DNA of 5,466 bases from Rhodococcus sp. IITR03 (GCA_001017865.1 LATQ01000001.1:737291-742756), one strand, 5' to 3'; positions 1 to 5,466 are shown, numbered from the stretch's first letter. Notes: a model not told the origin generated them from the sequence alone. Numbers and translations: made by a program.

Positions 1-488
1 CGGCGTCTTCGGGACGGACGGCGCTTCGTGACGGCAGGCGTGCCCGTTCCGGCCTTCGGCGGGGGCGTCTTCGTCTCGACGGCGACCCGCGGGGTCACGG
101 TGGTCTTCTCGATGTCGGACAGCGCGAAAGTCGCCGTCTTCGGCGTCTCGAGCTTCGGTGTCTCGCTGTTCGGGGTCTCGGCCTTGCGCGGCGCCGGGGC
201 GACCTTCGGCGGGGTCCTCACATCGGTAGCCGCGGCAGAGGAAGCCGAATCCGACTGTCCGGCAGCACTTTCCGCGTCGGCGGCGGTGTGCCGCTCGCCC
301 TTGCTGTCTGCGCGGTCGTCGGCCGCGCGCGTGATCGGGATCTCGCCCGTCAGTTCGGCGACGGAGATGCCGCCGCTCGCGCCTCGTCGGCGTCGTCCCC
401 CGGCCCGCGTTCCCACCTTCTGGCCGTTACGCGCCAACAGCTCGGCCACGGAGATCTGCCCCGTGTCGTTGCTGCGATTCTCGCTCAT
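1..488 (-). CDS. Rv0497-like conserved low-complexity protein, N-terminal part (C-terminus outside window)
   Basis: The ATG at 488-486 opens a frame without stops to the window edge, about 162 codons. Seen directly: a short motif occurs twice, QISVAEL at residues 11-17 and GISVAEL at 40-46, with an RRRR cluster (32-35) between them. After ISVAELTGEIPI the chain becomes Ala/Ser/Asp-rich, then Pro/Thr/Lys-rich, with three tandem pentapeptides of the form xETP(N/K) around residues 103-117. No membrane segment is visible in this part. From memory, M. tuberculosis Rv0497, a predicted membrane protein directly after ppx, starts with the same paired motifs, so a transmembrane part is expected beyond the window. 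The ATG overlaps the ppx stop (ATGA), implying translational coupling. The last residues become KRRPSRRR; one missing base near position 24 would instead give TKTPSVPKTP, matching the preceding composition. Function is unknown. Confidence 0.8.
   Translation of the reverse strand, partial: MSENRSNDTGQISVAELLARNGQKVGTRAGGRRRRGASGGISVAELTGEIPITRAADDRADSKGERHTAADAESAAGQSDSASSAAATDVRTPPKVAPAPRKAETPNSETPKLETPKTATFALSDIEKTTVTPRVAVETKTPPPKAGTGTPAVTKRRPSRRR
139..183 (-). repeat. Three tandem 15-bp units coding for xETP(K/N) pentapeptides
   Basis: Three adjacent 15-bp units, TTCGGCGTCTCGAGC, TTCGGTGTCTCGCTG and TTCGGGGTCTCGGCC on the + strand, lie inside the Rv0497-like gene. Read on the - strand they encode AETPN, SETPK and LETPK. 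The unit length is a multiple of three, so copy-number change would lengthen or shorten the linker without breaking the frame. Confidence 0.75.
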
Positions 489-1436
489 CCGGTTGCCACC
501 ACCAGTTCGCCACCCATATCCGTATCGAGCTTCCGAAGAATCAGGCCTTCGCGCAACGCCCACGGCAGATCTGCAGCGTCTCCACTCCGAGGGCACGCAT
601 GCTCGCCTCCGCGACGAGAGCGCCGGCGACGAGTTGCTCGGACCGGTCCGAGCTGACACCTTCGAGTTCTGCCGGTCCGCCATGGTCATCCGGGAGATGA
701 AGGCGATGAGCTGGCGCAGGCCGCTGGCCGTCAGGGTCCGTTGTACCCGCAGGCCGGCGGACGAGGGGGCCGCGCCGGTCAGGCGGGCGAGGGTCCGGAA
801 GGTCTTGGAGGTCCCCACACACAGGTCGGGGTCGCCCGCGTTGCGTATGACCTTCGCCGGCTCGGCGAGTTCGGCGTCGAGCCAGTCGCGCAGCGCCGAG
901 ATCCGGCGCTTGCCGGGCGGGTCCTCACGGAACCAGTCACGGGTGAGCCGTCCAGCACCGAGCTGGAGCGAGTAGGCGATCTCGGGGTCCTCGTCGCCGC
1001 CGAAGGTGAGCTCGAGCGAACCACCGCCGATGTCGAGGTCGAGGATGTTCCCGGCGCTCCAGCCGTACCACCGGCGCACGGCCAGGAAGGTCAGCCGCGC
1101 CTCGTCCTCGCCGGAGAGCACGTCCAGCGACACCCCGGCCTCCCGGCGCACCCGCTCGAGGACGGCCTCGGAGTTGCCGGCGTCGCGCACCGCGGACGTC
1201 GCGAACGCCATGAGCTCACCGCATCCCGAGGTGCGAGCGATGCTGGCGAATTCGGCGGTGGTCTCGACGAGCCGCTCGGCCCCCTTGGAGGTGATGTCGC
1301 CGTTGTCGTCCATGTTCTCGGACAGCCTCAACGTGGCCTTCGTCGAACTCATCGGCGTGGGGTGCCCACCACGATGGGCGTCCACCACCAACAGGTGAAC
1401 GGTGTTGCTTCCGACGTCGAGTACCCCTAAGCGCAC
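485..1436 (-). CDS. ppx: Ppx/GppA-family exopolyphosphatase (short form), two apparent frameshifts
   Basis: This is a short-form Ppx/GppA phosphatase of the ASKHA fold; family members release phosphate from polyphosphate or hydrolyse pppGpp. Translation from the GTG at 1436 gives [16 protein letters not shown], the first phosphate-binding loop (D7, G9, S10, N11, T12). Next come FATSAVRDA (78-86), [10 protein letters not shown] with the likely catalytic Glu110 (108-117), and the second loop LDIGGGSLE (134-142). Reading-frame breaks occur at about 672-673 (after MADR) and 564-565 (after LQIC). Adding one C at the first and one G at the second (+ strand) restores [10 protein letters not shown] and [14 protein letters not shown], ending at a TGA at 487-485. 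The restored length is 317 aa, close to actinobacterial Ppx1 (about 320-345). The GTG start matches the family N-terminus and has no clear Shine-Dalgarno, so a leaderless mRNA is possible. Polyphosphate versus (p)ppGpp preference cannot be read from the sequence. Confidence 0.93.
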
Positions 1437-1442
1437 ATCAAT

Positions 1443-1461
1443 ACGGTACTGGGTCTACCGT
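1443..1461. promoter_or_regulatory. Mirrored TACCGT -10-like hexamers of a compact divergent promoter
   Basis: The two start codons are separated by only 33 bp (1437-1469). Between them lies the dyad ACGGTA-N7-TACCGT (1443-1448 and 1456-1461). Read outward on each strand, each arm is the same TAnnnT hexamer, the form of an actinobacterial -10 element. The leftward copy ends 6 nt before the ppx GTG and the rightward copy 8 nt before the GTG at 1470. That is the spacing expected for leaderless transcripts starting at or near the start codons. No convincing -35 was found for either side. The same symmetry could instead be a repressor operator. Confidence 0.45.
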
Positions 1462-1469
1462 CGGGACCT

Positions 1470-2311
1470 GTGACAGCAGGTATGTCCCATGCCCCACACA
1501 AACTCGACCCGGCCCCCGAAGTCCCTCTCGACTTTCCTCGGGAATGGGTGGAGTTCACCGACCCCGACAACGACGAACACGTCATCGCTGCAGACATGAC
1601 ATGGCTGCTCTCGCGGTGGACCTGCGTGTTCGGCACTCCGGCGTGCCAGGGCATCATCGCCGAGCGACCCGACGACGGGTGCTGCTCGCACGGTGCGTTC
1701 CTGTCCGACGACGACGATCGCAAGAAGCTGGCGAAGGCAGTGAAACACCTCACGCCGGCCGATTGGCAGTTCATGGACAAGGGCCTGGGCAAAAAGGGCT
1801 ACCTCGAAGAGGACGAGATCGACGACGAGCCCGCCCTGCGCACCCGCCGCTACAAGGGTGCGTGCATCTTCCTGAACCGTCCCGGATTCGAGGGCGGCCA
1901 GGGCTGCGCCCTCCACACCATGGCGTTGCGACGCGGCATCGAACCGCTCGAGATGAAGCCGACGTGTGCTGGCAGCTCCCGATCCGGCGCACCCAGGACT
2001 GGGTCGAGCGTCCCGACGGCACCGAGATCCTGCGCACGGTCATCACCGAGTACGACCGGCGCGGCTGGGGTGAGGGTGGCCACGACCTCGACTGGTACTG
2101 CTCCGGCTCTCCCGACGCGCACGTCGGCGAGCGTCCGGTCTGGCAGTCGTACGCCCCCGAGCTCACCGAACTCCTCGGTGCGGCGGCCTACGACGAGCTC
2201 GCGCGCCTGTGCCGGCGACGCCAGGGGCTGGGGCTGATCGCGATCCATCCCGCGACGTCGGCAGCACAGGCGGGCTCCGGTGCCGGTTCCGATCAGGCCT
2301 CGAGCTTGTAA
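1470..2311 (+). CDS. Conserved actinobacterial cysteine-rich protein (Rv0495c-like), unknown function, one apparent frameshift
   Basis: This gene is divergent from ppx and convergent with regX3, as recalled for M. tuberculosis Rv0495c, which I take as its homologue. Starting at the GTG at 1470, the frame breaks near 1961 after EPLEMKP. Adding one G restores [14 protein letters not shown] and continues to the TAA at 2309-2311, giving 280 aa. Striking content: C52-x6-C59, the pair C71-C72 with H74, then C132, C146 with H149, C167 and C211 in [11 protein letters not shown], plus C248. This spacing resembles cysteine-cluster, metal-binding proteins of the YkgJ or DUF3109 type, but I cannot assign a Pfam family. 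An acidic stretch (LEEDEIDDE, 112-120) lies between the two cysteine regions. No signal peptide or membrane helix is visible, so it is probably cytoplasmic. ATG 1482 is an alternative start in the same frame. Metal binding is inference. Confidence 0.85.
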
Positions 2312-2981
2312 CCCAGGCCGCGCACCGTCACGAGGTGACGTGGCTTGGCAGGATCCTCCTCGATCTTCGAGCGCAGACGCTTGACGTGGACGTCGAGGGT
2401 CTTGGTGTCGCCGACGTAGTCGGCGCCCCACACCCGGTCGATGAGCTGTCCGCGGGTGAGCACCCGCCGGAGTTCCGCAGGAGATATTCGAGCAGGTCGA
2501 ATTCCTTGAGCGGCATGGCAACCGGCTCACCGTTGACGTGCACGACGTGACGGTCGACGTCCATCCGCACGGGCCCGGCCTCGAGTAGTCCGTCGTCCGC
2601 CGCTACCTCGCTCTCGGTGTCGGCCCCGCGTCGCAGGACCGCGCGGATGCGGGCGATGAGTTCGCGCGCCGAGTACGGCTTGGTGACGTAGTCGTCGGCG
2701 CCGAGTTCGAGCCCGACGACCTTGTCGATCTCGCTGTCGCGAGCGGTGACCATGATGACCGGCACACCCGAGCGGGTCCGCAACTGCTTGCACACGTCGG
2801 TGCCGCTCATCCCGGGGAGCATCAGATCGAGCAGGACGATGTCGGCGCCCTCCCGGTCGAACTCGGCGAGGGCCGAGGGGCCGTCGCCGGCGATGGTCGT
2901 CTCGAACCCCTCCTTCCGCAGCAGGAAGGCGAGCGGATCCGCCAACGATTCCTCGTCCTCGACGATCAGCACACGCGTCAC
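2293..2981 (-). CDS. regX3: Response regulator RegX3 (OmpR/PhoB family), one apparent frameshift
   Basis: RegX3 is the DNA-binding regulator of the phosphate-responsive SenX3-RegX3 system, working in the cytoplasm after phosphorylation by SenX3. The GTG at 2981 gives [20 protein letters not shown]. The receiver domain (about 1-120) has the acidic pair E8-D9, phospho-acceptor D52 in [12 protein letters not shown]79 and K101 in VTKPYSARE. The winged-helix domain follows from about residue 130 ([26 protein letters not shown]). The frame breaks at about 2467-2468; adding one C on the + strand restores [20 protein letters not shown] and the typical ending [12 protein letters not shown], with a TGA at 2295-2293. 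The restored length is 229 aa, against 227 in M. tuberculosis. It lies 61 bp after senX3, probably co-transcribed. Its last 19 bp overlap the end of the convergent cysteine-rich gene. Confidence 0.96.
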
Positions 2982-2988
2982 GAGCTGG

Positions 2989-2994
2989 TCCTCC
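2989..2994 (-). promoter_or_regulatory. Ribosome binding site of regX3
   Basis: GGAGGA on the - strand lies 7 nt before the GTG at 2981. It is the strongest Shine-Dalgarno seen in the window and fixes GTG 2981 as the regX3 start. Confidence 0.8.
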
Positions 2995-3042
2995 GTCTGT
3001 TTCTCGATATCCGTCCGCCCGGGAGCCCGGGTGGGGTCTGCG

Positions 3043-4222
3043 TCACGATCCGACCACCTTCTCGGTGCGGTCGGCGGTGTGGTTCTCGTCGTCCTCGGCG
3101 TCCTCGACGTGGGCCGGGACGAGAAGGGTGAAGGTGGAGCCGGTACCGGGCTTGCTCCACAGGGTGATCTCGCCGTGATGGTTCGCGGCGACGTGCTTGA
3201 CGATGGCCAGCCCGAGGCCGGTGCCTCCGGTGGCCCGCGACCGGGCCTTGTCGACGCGGAAGAAGCGCTCGAAGACCCGTTCCTGGTCCTCCTTGGCGAT
3301 ACCGATCCCCCGGTCGGTGACGGCCATCGCGACCTTCCCGTCGCGCAGCGACCTGCTGATCGTCACCGGTGAGCCGGCCGGCGAGTAGGCGATCGCGTTC
3401 TCGATGAGGTTGGTGAGGGCGCTGACGAGCAGCGTCCGGTCGCCGAGGATCTCGAGGCCGCTCGGCCGGTCGGTGCTGATGGTGATCGAGGCGTTCTCGG
3501 CGGTCAGGCGCGTGCGGTCGAGGGCCTCGTCGACGACGGCGTCGACGTCCACGACCTCGAGATCGGCAGTTTCTCGGCGCCTGGAGCTTGGAGAGGGCGA
3601 TCAGTTCGGTCACCATGTTGCCGAGGCGCGTCGCCTCGCGTTGGACCCGTTCGCCGAAGTGACGGACGGTCTCGGGATCGTCGACGGATTCGAGCAGCGC
3701 CTCCGCGAGCAACGCCATCGCGCCGACGGGGGTCTTCAGTTCGTGGCTGATGTTGGCCACGAAATCGCGCCGGGTGGCCTCCATGCGGACGTGTTCGGAG
3801 TCGTCGAAGGCGTAGAGCACGACGAAGCGCGGGTCCTGGTCGAGCAGCGGCCGGACGGTGCAGCGCACCGCGACGGGCTCGCGGCCGAGCAATGCCTTCG
3901 CGCCCAGGTCGAGTTCGATCGACTTCCTCGTCTCGAGCACCTGGCAGGCGGCCACCCAGGCCCGGTCGTCGATCTGCCGGTTGCGGACGAGGCCGAGTTC
4001 CTCGGCGCGCGGGTTCGACAGGACGACGTCGTGGAACTTGTCGACCACCGCGATACCGGTCGACGCCCCGTGCACGACCCGGTCGAGCACGTCGAACATC
4101 GTGAGGTCGGTTTCGTCGCTACCGTGGGCCCGGCGCTGCACCAGCCTCCCGACGGCGACGGTGACGATCCCGCCGAGGACCGCTGCGACCACGGCCAGCA
4201 ACACGGCCTGCGTAACACTCAC
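3043..4222 (-). CDS. senX3: Sensor histidine kinase SenX3, two apparent frameshifts
   Basis: SenX3 is the membrane kinase that phosphorylates and dephosphorylates RegX3 according to phosphate supply. From the GTG at 4222: one hydrophobic segment (about 5-26), a basic stretch (RLVQRRAH), a PAS-like region (about 40-145), then the dimerisation domain [17 protein letters not shown] with phospho-acceptor H160. The ATPase domain shows the N box [12 protein letters not shown] (270-281), G1 DRGIGIA (304-310), F box VFERFF and G2 [12 protein letters not shown] (333-344). Two breaks lie close together: one C missing at 3580-3581 and one at 3564 (+ strand). Restoring both gives [22 protein letters not shown], as in the family. 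Total 393 aa, stop TGA 3045-3043. The frame stays open upstream to 4384, but that extension (MNNTPTPEKWGV onward) has low-GC third positions and no similarity to SenX3. Only one membrane segment is seen, so sensing probably depends on a partner such as the Pst-PhoU system (known for mycobacteria). Confidence 0.95.
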
Positions 4223-4229
4223 ACTTCGA

Positions 4230-4235
4230 ATCGTA
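4230..4235 (-). promoter_or_regulatory. Putative senX3 -10 element (leaderless spacing)
   Basis: TACGAT on the - strand fits the TAnnnT pattern and lies 7 nt before the GTG at 4222, so transcription could start at or next to the start codon. A loose -35 (TGTCCG-like) can be placed about 18 bp upstream. There is no clear ribosome binding site before this GTG, which agrees with a leaderless message. A second, weaker -10 candidate is AAAAAT at 4294-4299. Confidence 0.35.
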
Positions 4236-4286
4236 ATGACACCGGTACCCCACCGGACAGCGGGTCGACGGCATTTCCCGCACGTC

Positions 4287-4306
4287 ACACCCCATTTTTC
4301 GGGTGT
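4287..4306. repeat. Small dyad with A/T loop upstream of senX3
   Basis: ACACCC (4287-4292) and GGGTGT (4301-4306) are perfect inverted repeats around CATTTTTC. The T run stands out in this GC-rich window and marks likely promoter DNA. Read on the - strand the loop holds AAAAAT, 16 nt downstream of the PHO-box-like repeats, a spacing at which a -10 element could sit. Whether it works as a -10, an operator or a weak RNA hairpin is open. Confidence 0.3.
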
Positions 4307-4315
4307 TGGAGTGTT

Positions 4316-4333
4316 GTTCATCCTTTGTTCGCC
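4316..4333 (+). promoter_or_regulatory. PHO-box-like direct repeats, probable RegX3 binding site
   Basis: GTTCATC (4316-4322), CTTT, then GTTCGCC (4327-4333) form two direct repeats with an 11-bp period. A degenerate third unit starting GTT lies at 4305-4311. This matches the GTTCACC-N4-GTTCACC form established for Streptomyces PhoP boxes and similar to reported RegX3 sites in mycobacteria. It lies about 94-111 bp upstream of the senX3 start, between gpmA and senX3, so autoregulation of senX3-regX3 is the natural reading. The units point away from senX3. Confidence 0.6.
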
Positions 4334-4371
4334 CAGAACCGACCACTCCGCGACGGACCTGCACGAACGAA

Positions 4372-4403
4372 CCGACCCCGTCACCGAACGGCAACGGGGT
4401 CGG
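4372..4403 (-). terminator. GC-rich hairpin after gpmA, likely terminator
   Basis: CCGACCCCGT (4372-4381) and ACGGGGTCGG (4394-4403) make a perfect 10-bp stem with a 12-nt loop, which itself can close a small CCG/CGG stem. It begins 20 nt after the gpmA stop and precedes the PHO-box-like site, so it would separate gpmA from senX3 transcription. There is no U tract on the - strand, as is common for actinobacterial hairpins. Confidence 0.6.
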
Positions 4404-4423
4404 GTCTCGCTTCCGTGGAGCTG

Positions 4424-5169
4424 CTACTTGGCGCCCTGGTTCGCGACCGCTGCCGCACCGGCAGCTGCGGCCTCGGGGTCGAGATAGGTGCCACCCGGGT
4501 TCAGCGGGCGCAGGTTCTCGTCGAGGTCGTAGCGCAGCGGGATGCCCGTCGGGATGTTGAGTCCGGCGATGTCGTCGTCGGAGATCCCGTCGAGATGCTT
4601 GACGAGCGCGCGCAGCGAGTTGCCGTGCGCGGTGACCAGCACCGTCTTGCCCGCGAGCAGATCCTTGGAGATCGTCGACTCCCAGTACGGATGAAGCGGG
4701 CGACGACGTCCTTCAGGCACTCCGTCAGGGGGACCTCGTCGACGTCGGCGTAGCGCGGATCGGTGTCCTGGCTGTACTTCGAACCCGGCTCGATCGGCGG
4801 CGGCGGGGTGTCGTAGCTGCGACGCCACAGCATGAACTGCTCCTCGCCGAACTCGTCCTTGATCTCGGACTTGTTCTTGCCCTGGAGCGCGCCGTAGTGG
4901 CGCTCGTTGAGACGCCAGTCGCGGATGACGGGGATCCAGTGCCGGTCGGCGGCGTCGAGCGCGAAGTTGGCGGTGCTGATCGCGCGGCGCAGCAGGGAGG
5001 TGTAGGAGACGTCGGGAAGCACGTTGTGCTCGGCGAGGAGGGCACCGGCCCGCTTGCCCTCGGCGATCCCCTTGTCGGTCAGATGCACGTCCACCCAGCC
5101 GGTGAACAGGTTCATCGCATTCCATTCGCTCTCGCCGTGGCGGAGCAGAACAAGTGTTCCGATAGTCAT
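4424..5169 (-). CDS. gpmA: 2,3-bisphosphoglycerate-dependent phosphoglycerate mutase, one apparent frameshift
   Basis: GpmA interconverts 3- and 2-phosphoglycerate in glycolysis and gluconeogenesis in the cytoplasm, through a phospho-histidine. The protein begins [17 protein letters not shown] with catalytic H11. Further family residues are [14 protein letters not shown] (21-34), [12 protein letters not shown] (56-67), [13 protein letters not shown] with the acid/base Glu89 (85-97), [10 protein letters not shown] (116-125), and the second histidine H182 in [16 protein letters not shown]. The frame breaks at 4689-4690 after VARFI; adding one G (+ strand) restores [18 protein letters not shown] and the ending [15 protein letters not shown]. 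The restored product is 248 aa, against 249 in M. tuberculosis Gpm1; the stop is TAG at 4426-4424. The ATG at 5169 follows AGGA by 7 nt. Upstream adjacency to senX3 is conserved in mycobacteria, and a hairpin separates the two here. Confidence 0.97.
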
Positions 5170-5176
5170 GACCCAA

Positions 5177-5180
5177 TCCT
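5177..5180 (-). promoter_or_regulatory. Ribosome binding site of gpmA
   Basis: AGGA on the - strand lies 7 nt before the ATG at 5169, supporting that start over any upstream in-frame extension. Confidence 0.6.
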
Positions 5181-5192
5181 GACATGCACGGA

Positions 5193-5206
5193 TGGCGATT
5201 TCGCCA
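5193..5206. repeat. TGGCGA-N2-TCGCCA dyad upstream of gpmA
   Basis: Perfect 6-bp inverted arms around a TT spacer, 24-37 bp before the gpmA start codon. It could be a 5'-UTR hairpin or an operator. A second, weaker dyad, CAAC-GCGT-GTTG, lies at 5237-5248 in the same divergent region. I recognise neither as a known site. Confidence 0.35.
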
Positions 5207-5297
5207 CGGGCGCCCCCGTTCGTGGGCTATATCTGACAACGCGTGTTGCCAGGAACACGGGAGTCGGCGCCGCGCACGACAGTTCGTCATCACCGAC

Positions 5298-5369
5298 ACA
5301 CACGGGGGTTCGATGTCACACGGGGGTCGGCAGTCACACGGGGGTCGGCAGTCATATGGGGGTCCGCAG
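5298..5369 (+). repeat. Four tandem 18-bp repeats, two identical
   Basis: Units at 5298-5315, 5316-5333, 5334-5351 and 5352-5369. The middle two are identical (TCACACGGGGGTCGGCAG); the outer ones match at most positions and all keep a GGGGGT core. The array ends 12 bp before the ATG at 5382. In the frame of that gene the last three units would read [18 protein letters not shown] from an in-frame ATG at 5313. Codon choice (TCA, GGT) and the amino-acid-changing differences between units argue for non-coding DNA. Confidence 0.75.
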
Positions 5370-5381
5370 CCCGACGGACGT

Positions 5382-5466
5382 ATGTCCCGCCGCACCGTCC
5401 TCACCGCTCTCGGGGCCCTCGGGGCCGCCGCAGCCCTGCCGGCCACGGCGAGCGCACAGCCGAGCC
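5382..5466 (+). CDS. Exported protein with twin-arginine signal peptide, N-terminal fragment
   Basis: The last 85 bases encode [20 protein letters not shown] followed by ATASAQPS, running off the window. Seen directly: the twin-arginine motif SRRTVL, a hydrophobic Ala/Leu/Gly core, and a likely signal peptidase I site after ASA (ATASA-QP). The product should be folded in the cytoplasm, exported by Tat and released outside the membrane. Its enzymatic role lies beyond the window and cannot be inferred. I chose the ATG at 5382 because it gives a normal short n-region; an in-frame ATG at 5313 would add 23 residues derived from the 18-bp repeats. No strong ribosome binding site precedes either ATG. 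The gene is divergent from gpmA, 212 bp away. Confidence 0.75.
   Translation, partial: MSRRTVLTALGALGAAAALPATASAQPS

Noticed and set aside
28..975. + strand open frame of 315 codons over ppx and the Rv0497-like gene
   Set aside because: Low-complexity Arg/Ser/Ala translation, antisense to clearly recognisable ppx; a GC-driven shadow.
1394..1400. GTTCACC heptamer at the start of ppx (- strand), as a PHO box
   Set aside because: A single copy with no partner 11 bp away; it codes for the Val-His of the conserved NTVHLL loop.
3015..3034. CCCGGGAGCCCGGG dyad between senX3 and regX3 as a terminator
   Set aside because: Only about 4 contiguous stem base pairs with a workable loop and no U tract; the two genes are expected to be co-transcribed.
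3564..3581. Programmed ribosomal frameshifting in senX3 and the other genes
   Set aside because: No slippery heptamer or conserved stimulator; the same kind of G/C-run deletion recurs in five unrelated genes, which fits sequence error.
4223..4384. In-frame upstream extension of senX3 (MNNTPTPEKWGV... and longer)
   Set aside because: AT-rich third positions, no similarity to SenX3, overlaps the PHO-box-like site and the terminator hairpin; better read as regulatory DNA.
3404..4753. Long + strand open frame of 449 codons antisense to senX3 and gpmA
   Set aside because: It is the mirror of high-GC coding sequence on the - strand, where SenX3 and GpmA motifs are unmistakable; it spans the intergenic region and shows no domain.
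5298..5369. The 18-bp repeats as a CRISPR array
   Set aside because: Units are directly adjacent with no spacers, and no cas gene is present.
5170..5446. Cys-rich N-terminal extension (CRPPCD repeats) on the - strand, fused to an open frame running into gpmA
   Set aside because: It is the reverse reading of the 18-bp repeats and joins the gpmA frame only because of the deletion at 4689-4690; the gpmA start at 5169 has its own ribosome binding site and family N-terminus.

Overview
This is a high-GC actinobacterial chromosome segment, most likely from Mycobacteriales. Rhodococcus or a close relative is my best guess from the protein sequences; the genus is inference. The core is the phosphate-sensing cluster known from Mycobacterium tuberculosis as gpm1-senX3-regX3 ... 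Rv0495c, ppx, Rv0497, read here on the opposite strand. All similarity statements rest on memory of those proteins, since no search was run.

Layout, right to left: (i) the start of a divergent gene (+, from about 5382, cut by the window end) encoding a twin-arginine signal peptide, with four 18-bp tandem repeats just upstream; (ii) gpmA (-, 4424-5169), phosphoglycerate mutase, followed by a GC-rich hairpin; (iii) an intergenic region with a PHO-box-like pair of 11-bp-spaced direct repeats and a putative senX3 promoter; (iv) senX3 (-, 3043-4222), sensor kinase; (v) regX3 (-, 2293-2981), response regulator; (vi) a conserved cysteine-rich protein of unknown function (+, 1470-2311), overlapping the end of regX3 tail to tail; (vii) a 33-bp divergent promoter region with mirrored TACCGT hexamers; (viii) a ppx/gppA-family phosphatase gene (-, 485-1436); (ix) an Rv0497-like low-complexity protein (-, 1-488, cut by the window start) whose ATG overlaps the ppx stop as ATGA.

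The five genes lying wholly inside the window (gpmA, senX3, regX3, the cysteine-rich gene, ppx) are all interrupted by single-base frameshifts, seven in total. In every case adding one G or C to a short G/C run restores a full-length, family-like protein with the expected stop. I therefore annotate them as intact genes in an indel-prone sequence, not as pseudogenes, and give gene-level coordinates spanning the shifts. An eighth such site is possible near position 24.

The genes share a phosphate theme. SenX3 and RegX3 sense phosphate limitation, the PHO-box-like site suggests autoregulation, Ppx/GppA-type enzymes act on polyphosphate or (p)ppGpp, and the cysteine-rich and Rv0497-like proteins are uncharacterised neighbours. 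I see no RNA gene, insertion sequence, phage gene or CRISPR array. The window is mostly a conserved core locus; the less explained parts are its control regions, the cysteine-rich protein and the repeat array at the right edge.
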